From Bacteroidales bacterium (GTDB lineage Bacteria > Bacteroidota > Bacteroidia > Bacteroidales > Bacteroidaceae), in the NCBI GenBank assembly GCA_004552195.1, contig SFPC01000070.1:1-8967 (forward strand): a stretch of DNA of 8,967 nt, read 5' to 3'. Positions 1-6,093 of this stretch are shown here, piece by piece. The number at the start of each line of letters is the position of its first letter. Position 1 is the stretch's first letter. A program made the translations under genes and the position numbers. Below the pieces are notes generated by a model, which was not told the origin of the DNA, did no database searches, and was given only the letters and a program-made list of their open reading frames with translations.

Positions 1-148
1 GAAAAAACAAGAAACTAAATGCGCCCAAGAGGGGACAGATGATATATGCAAACTTTGATTAATCATATAAATATAAACTAATTTTAAACACCTACTTATC
101 ATATAGCTTATATATATTTCTCTGTAATGGGAGCTTTGCTGCTTGCTG
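1..148. other. AT-rich non-coding left edge
   Basis: This stretch lies downstream of the minus-strand membrane protein gene. It has runs such as TATATATATTT near 110-120 and the palindrome GATTAATC near 57-64. I find no coding frame, no convincing terminator and no RNA gene. Confidence 0.5.
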
Positions 149-1135
149 TCATTCATTGCTTTTTGTTTCCCGATAGTGTTTCCACACCGAGCGATAGTAA
201 CTAGCATAGCCCCAGGCGCCGAGCAGCATGACTAAGGCCGTTTTCAGTCCGTGAGAAATCAGGGCGAGCGACTGCGCCGCCGCCTTGTGCGCTCCGTAAA
301 CGCCGGTTAGCGTTTTGACAATGGCGAAATGCCACGGCCCGGCTCCGGCCGGAGTGGGCAGCAACACACCTACGCTGGCGGCGGCGAAGACGTGGAGCAT
401 ATCGGCCAGGCTCACGGCATCGAGTTCCGCAAAGCAGGGGAGCAACCAGTAGATTTGCAGAAAATTACAGGTCCAAATGCCGGTGCATAGCGCGAAAAAT
501 GTCAACGGGCTTTCTAATCGTGCAATGGCGCTCATGCCTTGCCACAGGTTGATGAAGAAGCGGCGGATGTGGTGCCATAGCGGAAAACTGATGCCCACGA
601 GCAGACAAACCGCACAGCCTATAATAATATAAAAGGAGTAGCTCGGGACGGCCCAAACGATGCCCTCGTTCATGCGCTGCACTAATCCCACCGTTTCGCG
701 CCAGCGTAGAGAAACGGCTAAGCCGATGACGACAATCAGACATGCCACGTCGGCCAGCTTCTCCACTACTACCGTGCCCAGCGCGCGGGTGGAAACTTCC
801 GCATTGCCGCGTTGCACCAGCAACGAACGGGTCAGTTCGCCCAGTCGCGGCGTTACGCTGTTGATGAGGTAGGATATGAATACCAACTCCACCGCCCGCC
901 GTTTCGTGATGTGGATTCGGGCCGACGAGAGCAGCATCTTCCAGCGGAAAGAACGCAACACGTTGGCCACTACGCCCATGGTGAGCGTCAGTGAAATCCA
1001 TAGATAGTTTGACCGCTGCGTAAAGAAATCGGTCAGCAGGGCCAGGTCGAAGCCGCGGTATATCCACCACATCAGACCGGCACCGACCAAAGCGGACAAT
1101 AAAAGAAATACGATATGTTTGGTAATTCGTGTCAT
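149..1135 (-). CDS. Lysylphosphatidylglycerol synthase TM-region / flippase-like integral membrane protein
   Basis: 328-aa polytopic inner-membrane protein. Hydrophobic segments lie at about residues 8-26, 43-60, 84-94, 120-143, 163-185, 212-233, 245-262 and 284-312, with basic loops between them. The pattern fits the family of the transmembrane half of MprF (UPF0104/LPG_synthase_TM): an Arg/Trp-rich NVLRSFRWKMLL at 58-69, SYLINSVTPRLGELTRS at 88-104, EKLADV at 125-130, and a Gly/Pro-rich LPTPAGAGPWHF at 259-270. About 330 aa is normal for stand-alone members. It lacks the C-terminal aminoacyl-transferase domain of true MprF, so lipid aminoacylation cannot be inferred; members are usually thought to act in lipid or lipid-linked glycan translocation. 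The start MTRITKHIV has a basic n-region before the first membrane helix. It is divergent from the WYL regulator with a 228-bp gap. The family call is firm, the substrate unknown. Confidence 0.9.
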   Translation of the reverse strand: MTRITKHIVFLLLSALVGAGLMWWIYRGFDLALLTDFFTQRSNYLWISLTLTMGVVANVLRSFRWKMLLSSARIHITKRRAVELVFISYLINSVTPRLGELTRSLLVQRGNAEVSTRALGTVVVEKLADVACLIVVIGLAVSLRWRETVGLVQRMNEGIVWAVPSYSFYIIIGCAVCLLVGISFPLWHHIRRFFINLWQGMSAIARLESPLTFFALCTGIWTCNFLQIYWLLPCFAELDAVSLADMLHVFAAASVGVLLPTPAGAGPWHFAIVKTLTGVYGAHKAAAQSLALISHGLKTALVMLLGAWGYASYYRSVWKHYRETKSNE

Positions 1136-1363
1136 ATCAGGGGCGTCCTATAAATTCACAGTGAAAATAAAACATTCGACTTCTTTATTTATCAGATGCA
1201 GGCGAAAATACGGCTTTTGGGTTTACCCTATATAGCGTTTAGCCTATAAAAATCCCTAATTTAGCATTTTTTCTATCAGGACAGCATGAATGATACCAAC
1301 GTTTGGAAAAACTTCTGTATATTCGCACCCCAAAGAAGGTTATAGGACATATATTTTATTATT
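1136..1363. promoter_or_regulatory. Divergent intergenic region between the membrane protein and the WYL regulator
   Basis: This 228-bp AT-rich gap must hold the promoters of both divergent genes. No perfect TAnnTTTG -7 box is present. Candidates with one mismatch for the plus-strand regulator are AACGTTTG at 1298-1305 and TATATTCG at 1318-1325; for the minus-strand gene, CGAAAATA at 1203-1210 (TATTTTCG on the minus strand). None has a well-spaced TTTG -33 partner. I assign it as regulatory from gene orientation; the exact boxes are guesses. Confidence 0.4.
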
Positions 1364-2266
1364 ATGGAACTTGAAAAATTTGCACGTCAGCTTAAGCTGA
1401 TGCTACTTCTTACGCAAAATCGTTTGCTCTCCATAGAAGAAATTTGCAATCGGGTTGGCATGAGTCGCCGGTCCGTTTATCGCTATATAGATGCTTTCAA
1501 GAGCATGGGATTTGTCGTAAAAAAGGAAGGAACGCGCTATCGGCTTGACCACAGTTCTCCCTTTTTCAGTGAGATCGTTACAGGTATACAGTTTACCGAA
1601 GCAGAAGGCGTTGCGCTCAGCCAAATCCTTAACTCTGTCTATAACAACTCGGCTGAGGTGAGGGCTCTTCGCGAAAAACTGTCGAACCTTTACAATCCAG
1701 ACATCTTGTCACGCCACGGCGTGGACAGCACACTGGCACAGAATATAAGTCGCATTTTTCAGGCCATCAAGGAAGAGCGCGTGGTTTTGCTGAGAGATTA
1801 CAACTCGCCGTCGAGCGGACAGGTGAGCAACCGCATCGTGGAACCGTATCTCTTCATCAATGAAAATGCGGAAGTGCGATGCTACGAACTTTCGACAAAG
1901 ATGAACAAAACGTTCAAGGTGAGTCGGTGCGCAGATGTAGAGTTGCTCGACCTCTTGTGGTCGCACAAGGAAGAGCACATGCCTTTCTACAGCGACCTCT
2001 TTGGGTTTACGGGCGATACCCGCCTGCCGGTTTCGATTCTGCTGGGACAGCTTTCCACCTCCGTACTGCTTGAGGAATATCCCGACGCACAGCGGCAGAT
2101 GAGCTTGCAGCCCGATGGCCGGCAGTTGCTGAAGACGGAAGTGTGCAGCTACGTCGGTATCGCTCGCTTCGTGCTCGGACTTTACGACGACATCGAGGTG
2201 GTGGACAGCCCCGAATTCAAGGAGTATCTCCTCCAACGCGTCCATCACATTCTCGAAAAAGAATAA
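1364..2266 (+). CDS. HTH / WYL-like domain transcriptional regulator
   Basis: 300-aa predicted cytoplasmic DNA-binding regulator. The N-terminus holds a DeoR/HTH_11-type winged helix: residues 21-44 include SIEEICNRVGMSRRSVYRYI, followed by a wing near GFVVKKEGTRYRL (49-61). Residues 138-195 resemble a WYL ligand-binding domain: a strand ending RIVEPYLF (157-164), then RCYEL where the W-Y-L triad usually sits, then KTFKVSRCADVELL, which matches the family's FRLDRI-like stretch. Residues 220-297 look like the C-terminal WCX-type extension. The central WYL residues are not canonical (only the Tyr is kept), so the ligand may differ from that of typical members. The start MELEKFARQLKL follows an AT-rich leader without Shine-Dalgarno. 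A strong terminator lies 55 bp downstream, so it is probably monocistronic. Its target is unknown; the divergent membrane protein gene or itself are obvious candidates. Confidence 0.88.
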   Translation: MELEKFARQLKLMLLLTQNRLLSIEEICNRVGMSRRSVYRYIDAFKSMGFVVKKEGTRYRLDHSSPFFSEIVTGIQFTEAEGVALSQILNSVYNNSAEVRALREKLSNLYNPDILSRHGVDSTLAQNISRIFQAIKEERVVLLRDYNSPSSGQVSNRIVEPYLFINENAEVRCYELSTKMNKTFKVSRCADVELLDLLWSHKEEHMPFYSDLFGFTGDTRLPVSILLGQLSTSVLLEEYPDAQRQMSLQPDGRQLLKTEVCSYVGIARFVLGLYDDIEVVDSPEFKEYLLQRVHHILEKE

Positions 2267-2317
2267 TCACATCGGTCCTGCCGCTACCGCCACGCAGCGG
2301 GCAAGCCGTATGACATC

Positions 2318-2348
2318 AAGGGAAGACGCCAACGCGCCTTCCTTTTTT
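2318..2348 (+). terminator. Rho-independent terminator of the WYL regulator gene
   Basis: The arms GGAAGACGC (2321-2329) and GCGCCTTCC (2334-2342) pair with one A-C mismatch around a CAAC loop, and are followed at once by six T (2343-2348). The stem can extend as AAG (2318-2320) against TTT (2343-2345). It lies about 55 bp after the regulator's stop codon on the same strand. Confidence 0.75.
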
Positions 2349-2572
2349 CGTATCCTGAAGGGATGGCTTTTACTGATCGCCACCTCGGAGTTTCCGCGCG
2401 CTCTTCCGGAATTTCTGTTCGCCCTTCCGGCTTTTTTCAGTCGCCGCCCCGGAAAAAAGAAAAATGCGATTGGGACGAAAGATTTAACGCGCGATTTTAG
2501 AAATTGTCGCAGAATGACACTTTTAATCTTTTCCTTTGCGCACAAATCATTCATTCTCAAACGTAACGGACC
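2349..2572. other. Intergenic DNA with no supportable gene; second hairpin
   Basis: The gap between the regulator and the small membrane protein is 306 bp, including the terminator just before this stretch. Open frames here are low-complexity or rich in Arg/Phe and lack family features, so I call no gene. CCGGAA (2406-2411) and TTCCGG (2425-2430) form an inverted repeat followed by CTTTTTT (2431-2437). CCGGAAAAAAG (2447-2457) mirrors that T-run on the other strand. The stem is short and the loop is 13 nt, so a second or bidirectional terminator is possible but weak. Confidence 0.4.
2531..2538 (+). promoter_or_regulatory. Possible -7 box of the small membrane protein gene
   Basis: TTCCTTTG matches the Bacteroidetes TAnnTTTG consensus at seven specified or free positions out of eight. 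It would give a leader of roughly 30 nt before the ATG at 2573. The best upstream partner is only ATTG at 2503-2506, with 24-bp spacing, so this is a weak prediction. Confidence 0.3.
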
Positions 2573-2866
2573 ATGAAAAAGAACGAAATCACCCTGCAAT
2601 CTTCCAAAAGCGAACTCTCTCTCAACGTAACGCTTTCTGTGGAACCACTCACAGCATGGCTCGCAAAAACTTCGGCGATACAAAGTCTGGCACGCTTCTA
2701 TGCCTTCTGGCTGGAGGAGAGCGTCAGTGCAAAAAGAGCCGTCTATTTCCTTTATGCCCAGGTGTTCGCAGTCCTTACTCTGCTGCCCTGTACCCTTCAT
2801 CTGGGTTGGCGCACCTGTTTCCTGCTGCTGTTCTGCCAGGCCGTGGGCCGCGCGTTCAAATCGTAG
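2573..2866 (+). CDS. Small hypothetical membrane-associated protein
   Basis: 97-aa protein that I do not recognise as a named family. It starts with MKKNEITLQ, a lysine-rich opening common in Bacteroidetes. Residues 5-25 alternate polar and hydrophobic residues and suggest beta strands. Residues 26-56 look helical and amphipathic, with conserved-looking aromatics (FYAFW at 42-46). Residues 57-75 and 79-93 are hydrophobic and could be one or two membrane helices, ending with a basic AFKS. Support for a real gene: an intrinsic terminator closes the regulator gene upstream, a second strong terminator lies 64 bp after the stop codon, and a possible promoter lies before the start. The frame is short and its codon use is only moderately GC-rich, so it could still be spurious, but its layout is that of a single-gene transcript. 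Confidence 0.62.
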   Translation: MKKNEITLQSSKSELSLNVTLSVEPLTAWLAKTSAIQSLARFYAFWLEESVSAKRAVYFLYAQVFAVLTLLPCTLHLGWRTCFLLLFCQAVGRAFKS

Positions 2867-2930
2867 GCTCCTTCCGGCCCATGCGGTAGCTGACCTTTAT
2901 TGACCACTGATTTGCTTTTTCATCTTTTGT

Positions 2931-2990
2931 AGTTGAACGCCCATCGTACCGGATGCTCGCACCGGCAAACGGTTGGAGCGTTCAACTTTT
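2931..2990 (+). terminator. Rho-independent terminator after the small membrane protein gene
   Basis: AGTTGAACGC (2931-2940) and GCGTTCAACT (2978-2987) are a perfect 10-bp inverted repeat. CCA (2941-2943) can continue against TGG (2974-2976) past a bulged A, and a CCGG/CCGG pair lies inside the loop. The 3' arm runs into TTTTATTTTA, giving a plus-strand U tract. On the minus strand the stem is followed by ACAAAAG, so the orientation is plus. Confidence 0.68.
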
Positions 2991-3082
2991 ATTTTATACC
3001 ACCAGGCGGAACCGCTTCGGGAATGGCAGAGCAGTTTCATTCTTAAAAGTTCTTAAATACAAAATCTTTTACAGTACCTTGC

Positions 3083-3114
3083 TTTGCATAGTACTAATAG
3101 TTAACCTACATTTG
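3083..3114 (+). promoter_or_regulatory. Bacteroidetes-type promoter of the padR-pspC operon
   Basis: TTTG (3083-3086) as the -33 element and TACATTTG (3107-3114) as the -7 element match the Bacteroides housekeeping-sigma consensus TTTG / TAnnTTTG, with 20 bp between them. Transcription would begin near 3120, leaving a leader of about 75 nt before the ATG at 3197. Upstream, between the terminator and this promoter (about 2991-3082), I see no gene. Confidence 0.72.
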
Positions 3115-3196
3115 CAGCGTCAGGAAGGGAATGTGGCGGTTTACGGTCGACAAAGCCGCCGTTTCCCTCTCCCCATTCATCCAAAACCATCACCAC

Positions 3197-3562
3197 ATGA
3201 ACGTAGACAATGCCAAATCGCAGATGCGCAAAGGGATGCTCGAATACTGCGTTCTGCTCCTGCTGAGCCGGGAGGCCAATTACGCCAATGACATCATCAA
3301 CCGCCTGAAGCAGGCCGAGCTGATCGTGGTAGAAGGCACGCTCTATCCGCTGCTAACCCGATTGAAGAAGGACGGGCTGCTCAGTTACGAGTGGCGCGAG
3401 TCCACACAGGGGCCTCCACGCAAATACTATGCGCTGACGGCGGAAGGACAGGCCTTCCTGCAAGGGCTCGATGGCGCGTGGAACGAGCTGAACCGCACCG
3501 TTTCCCTGCTCAAGCACATGGCGCCCGAACCACAACCGGCTGCCACACCGCCTATCGCCTGA
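3197..3562 (+). CDS. PadR family transcriptional regulator
   Basis: 121-aa winged-helix repressor of the PadR family. QMRKGMLEYCVLLLLSREANYANDII (residues 9-34) is the characteristic opening helix pair. VVEGTLYPLLTRLKKDGLL (44-62) is the recognition-helix region and QGPPRKYYALTAEG (71-84) the wing, both close to the family pattern. Residues 86-108 form the short C-terminal dimerisation helix of the small PadR class. I chose the ATG at 3197 because PadR similarity begins there; the in-frame ATG at 3131 would add 22 unrelated residues and lies almost on the predicted transcription start. The next gene begins 65 bp after the stop. PadR genes beside membrane proteins with helical signalling domains are a known arrangement, so it probably controls this operon in response to the PspC protein or a ligand (inference). 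Confidence 0.92.
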   Translation: MNVDNAKSQMRKGMLEYCVLLLLSREANYANDIINRLKQAELIVVEGTLYPLLTRLKKDGLLSYEWRESTQGPPRKYYALTAEGQAFLQGLDGAWNELNRTVSLLKHMAPEPQPAATPPIA

Positions 3563-3627
3563 CCGCCGTGGCGCAATCCTTTTCGAGCAGTTTTTTATCC
3601 TGTTTTACTATCAGAAAAATCCCTATC

Positions 3628-5349
3628 ATGAAAAAGAATATCACCATCAATTTGTTCGGCTCGCTTTACGCCATCGACGAGGACGCCGTGGCTTTGCTCG
3701 AACAGTATCTCGACAACATGAAACGCTATTTCAGCCGGCGCGACGGCGGCGACGAGATAGCTGACGACATTGAACACCGTGTGGCAGAGCTCTTTGCCGA
3801 ACTCCGCTCCGCCGGGGTAGAAGCCATCACCATTGAGCATGTGCAGGACATCATCCGCCGCATCGGTAATCCCGAAGAGCTCGACACTCCGGCCTCCGAG
3901 CCCGACGCACAAGGTCCCGGCGTGCCGCCCGACCCCCCTTCGCAGCGCGGCGGCACCCAGGCCGGCACAGATGAACGCCACACGCGCAAGCTCTTCCGCG
4001 ACCCTGACGATAAACTGCTGGGAGGCGTGATGAGCGGTTTGTGCCAGTACTTTGGCGGCACCGATCCTCTGCCGTGGCGCATTATCCTCGTGGTACTCAG
4101 CTTCTTCAGTTTGCAAGTGGTATCGGTGGTGTATCTCATCGCGTGGGCCTTGATACCGCAGGCACGTACCGCTGAAGACCGTCTGCAAATGCGCGGTACG
4201 CCCGTCAACCCCATGACGCTCAACGAAGAGCTGATGCGTACGGCCAACGAGGCCGGCAACTACCTGCGCTCGCCGGGTTTCCGCAACGGCACCCGCAGTG
4301 TGGTGCGCACGCTGCTGAACTATCTGGCCGTGGCCTTTAAGATATTGCTCCTTTTCGTGGATTCGCTGTTGATGCTGTGCCTGTTGCTCTTCATCGGCCT
4401 CTTCGTGTACGGGCTGGCCGGCGGCGTGGGGGCACTGGTGGGCTACGGCCTGATGACCGAGCAATGGGCGGAAATCCTGAACCACTGCCCGGGCGGCGTA
4501 TGGCAGATGGGCGTGGCAGCCTTTTCGGCCTTGGTGTGCCTTTCCATTCTCATCTTTTCCCTGCTGCGGTGGATGTTGCGCCGTCCCGACGAACAGCCCA
4601 TGCGGACGGGAAGTAAACTTACCTTGCTCATCCTCTTCATTTTCTCCTTAGCCTCGTCCATCACCTTCGGCGTGCTCAGCTGTATGCAGTTAGAGAAGGC
4701 GGAGCGCGAAGCCTATTTGGAGCGCAACACGCGCGACGGCTATTTCATGCAGCAGTACGATCGCGACTACCTGAGCGAACGAGGATGGCAGGTGAAGGCG
4801 TACCGCAATTGCAACGTGGGGAACTCGCTCTTTCACCGCATGGACAATTTCGTCGACGACGGCCCAATGCTGAGTTATATGCGTTTCAAGCGTACGGACA
4901 ACGACCGTCCGATGGAGGTGCAGCTGGAACAGACGGCTGAGCTGCCCGCCGGCGTTTACCATTTGGAGGCAGTGGCCTATGCCAAGGGCAGAGGGGTATT
5001 CGTCTATGCCCGGTCGGGACAGCCTGCCAATGTGATGGACGTGGCGACCGAGGTACCCATGGACGATCCCGACGGCAACGGCAACCTGAAGTCGTTGCCC
5101 TGCGACAGTCTGCTGCAAATGGCGTATTTCAGCGAATTGCTCGATGGTAACCGTTGGGACGATGAGACCGACGAACACAAACGCGGCTGGAGCCGGGTGC
5201 GCTCCGCCTCATTTACCCACGCGGGTGGCACGTTGATCTATGGCATCAGCAACCAGGCCGGACTGATTGGTCGGCAGCACAACGAGAGGCCAGTCAACGG
5301 CTTCGGACTTTTGGACTTGCGCATGGTGCCCGATAGCTTGGCACGGTAA
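3628..5349 (+). CDS. PspC domain-containing membrane protein with helical N-terminal domain
   Basis: 573-aa membrane protein. Residues 1-85 form a soluble helical domain (AVALLEQYLDNMKRYF at 20-35, IADDIEHRVAELFAEL at 44-59, VQDIIRRIGNPEEL at 72-85), resembling HAAS-like domains found with PadR regulators. A Pro/Gly/Gln linker spans 86-117. The PspC domain covers about 118-180, with KLFRDPDDKLLGGVMSGLCQYF (121-142, the LGGV-GL-YF signature) and its membrane helix at 151-176. Further membrane helices lie near 236-262, 294-314 and 331-352. The C-terminal about 220 residues are soluble, probably periplasmic, and I do not recognise them. The start at 3628 (MKKNITINLFG) fits homologues; the frame stays open upstream to 3391 only because it overlaps padR. 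It is likely an envelope-stress-related sensor co-transcribed with padR; the function is inferred from domains only. Confidence 0.9.
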   Translation: MKKNITINLFGSLYAIDEDAVALLEQYLDNMKRYFSRRDGGDEIADDIEHRVAELFAELRSAGVEAITIEHVQDIIRRIGNPEELDTPASEPDAQGPGVPPDPPSQRGGTQAGTDERHTRKLFRDPDDKLLGGVMSGLCQYFGGTDPLPWRIILVVLSFFSLQVVSVVYLIAWALIPQARTAEDRLQMRGTPVNPMTLNEELMRTANEAGNYLRSPGFRNGTRSVVRTLLNYLAVAFKILLLFVDSLLMLCLLLFIGLFVYGLAGGVGALVGYGLMTEQWAEILNHCPGGVWQMGVAAFSALVCLSILIFSLLRWMLRRPDEQPMRTGSKLTLLILFIFSLASSITFGVLSCMQLEKAEREAYLERNTRDGYFMQQYDRDYLSERGWQVKAYRNCNVGNSLFHRMDNFVDDGPMLSYMRFKRTDNDRPMEVQLEQTAELPAGVYHLEAVAYAKGRGVFVYARSGQPANVMDVATEVPMDDPDGNGNLKSLPCDSLLQMAYFSELLDGNRWDDETDEHKRGWSRVRSASFTHAGGTLIYGISNQAGLIGRQHNERPVNGFGLLDLRMVPDSLAR

Positions 5350-5421
5350 TGTAGTAACCATTTAATCAAACAACATCATAAAGTCAACCTGAAAAAACAC
5401 TATGCGTCCGCAGCGGCGCAC

Positions 5422-5489
5422 AAAAAACGCGCGGCATGACAACTTCGTTGCAGCCTATTCGGCTTGTGCAACCCTTGTCATGTCGCGCG
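5422..5489 (-). terminator. Long hairpin terminator of the holB-ricT-gldH operon
   Basis: CGCGCGGCATGACAA (5428-5442) and TTGTCATGTCGCGCG (5475-5489) are complementary at 14 of 15 positions. The loop folds again through GTTGC (5447-5451) with GCAAC (5468-5472) and AGCC (5452-5455) with GGCT (5461-5464). Read on the minus strand, the stem is followed at once by six T (A at 5422-5427). It lies about 50 bp past the gldH stop codon and between convergent genes, so it may also slow plus-strand transcripts from pspC, although no T-run follows in that direction. Confidence 0.7.
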
Positions 5490-5540
5490 CTCGTTGTGTG
5501 TTCCGGAGTCGGTGCCGTTTGTCGGGCGAAAGATCCCCTC

Positions 5541-6005
5541 TTATTCCTCCTCAATGCGCACCCCCACCGACTCCACGCCCGGCAGCATTTCGCTGCGCAT
5601 CAGGTGGTTGATGTGGATGTCGGCCGATTGGCCTTGGTTCAGGTGAATGGTTTTCCAGTGGCGGGTGAACTGGTGGAGCGTAACGCCTCGGCCCGATGTG
5701 TCGCCCCGTCGGTCCGCGAGCTGTATTTCTATCGTGTCCGTGCAGATGCTTTCCGGTTGGTGGAAATGCTGGCGCGCCACCAACCACAGCGATTGGTAAG
5801 GGTAGGGAAATGACGTGGCCGTCCGTACGCCCAGCTCCAAGCGGAAAAGCCCCGCTTTCCGCAACGTGTCGAGGTGGAAATGCAGCGTGTCGCCCGGTTC
5901 CCATCCCTCAACGGGCGTAGAACAATATTCAAACGCCGCCGGTCGCTTCTGGCACGCCGTGAGGCAGAGCAATGCAGCCACCACGAAGCCCGCTGCCGAA
6001 AGCAT
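5541..6005 (-). CDS. gldH: Gliding motility-type lipoprotein GldH
   Basis: 154-aa predicted lipoprotein. A hydrophobic signal segment, AAGFVVAALLCLTAC (residues 4-18), ends in an LTAC lipobox, so Cys18 would be lipidated and the protein anchored in the periplasm-facing envelope. The mature part has the GldH pattern: a YCSTPVEGWEPGDTLHFHL-like start, a central beta-rich region, GRGVTLHQF (106-114), and a C-terminus MRSEMLPGVESVGVRI. GldH is needed for gliding in Flavobacterium, but it is also kept in non-gliding Bacteroidales, where its role is unclear. The start is uncertain: ATG 6113 overlaps ricT by 20 bp but would put 54 Arg-rich residues before the lipobox, too long for a signal peptide n-region. 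ATG 6005 or TTG 6023 (which adds LRRLP, a basic n-region) fit better. It is last in the operon before a strong terminator. Confidence 0.85.
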   Translation of the reverse strand: MLSAAGFVVAALLCLTACQKRPAAFEYCSTPVEGWEPGDTLHFHLDTLRKAGLFRLELGVRTATSFPYPYQSLWLVARQHFHQPESICTDTIEIQLADRRGDTSGRGVTLHQFTRHWKTIHLNQGQSADIHINHLMRSEMLPGVESVGVRIEEE

Positions 6006-6093
6006 CGGCAAGCGGCGCAGCAAGCTTTGACCTTTCCTGTGCCCAGGCAGCCACCTCACAGCGTGAAGCCGCCTTAACCGGCCACACTGTATG

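Noticed and set aside
1709..2248. Minus-strand open frame (179 codons) opposite the WYL regulator
   Set aside because: It is antisense to a regulator with intact HTH and WYL-like regions and has no promoter or domain support.
2267..2800. Minus-strand open frame (177 codons) across the intergenic region and the small gene
   Set aside because: It runs through two terminator-like hairpins and has low-complexity Phe/Arg/Lys stretches. The plus-strand frame at 2573-2866 has better start, terminator and hydrophobicity support.
3131..3196. 22-codon N-terminal extension of PadR
   Set aside because: PadR similarity begins at 3197, and the predicted transcription start near 3120 leaves almost no leader before 3131.
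2953..3291. Plus-strand open frame (112 codons) across the padR promoter
   Set aside because: It starts in the loop of the terminator, crosses a consensus promoter, and overlaps padR out of frame.
3391..3627. 79-codon N-terminal extension of the PspC gene overlapping padR
   Set aside because: It is out of frame with padR and inside it, is Arg/Ala-rich, and lacks homology; the natural start is MKKNITINLFG at 3628.
3595..4485. Long minus-strand open frame (296 codons) opposite pspC
   Set aside because: It is fully antisense to the well-supported PspC gene, rich in His/Gln/Ala as mirrored GC-rich codons often are, and has no recognisable domain.
5436..5813. Plus-strand open frame (125 codons) starting in the terminator hairpin
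   Set aside because: It begins in the stem of the hairpin and continues antisense to gldH, with no protein family signs.
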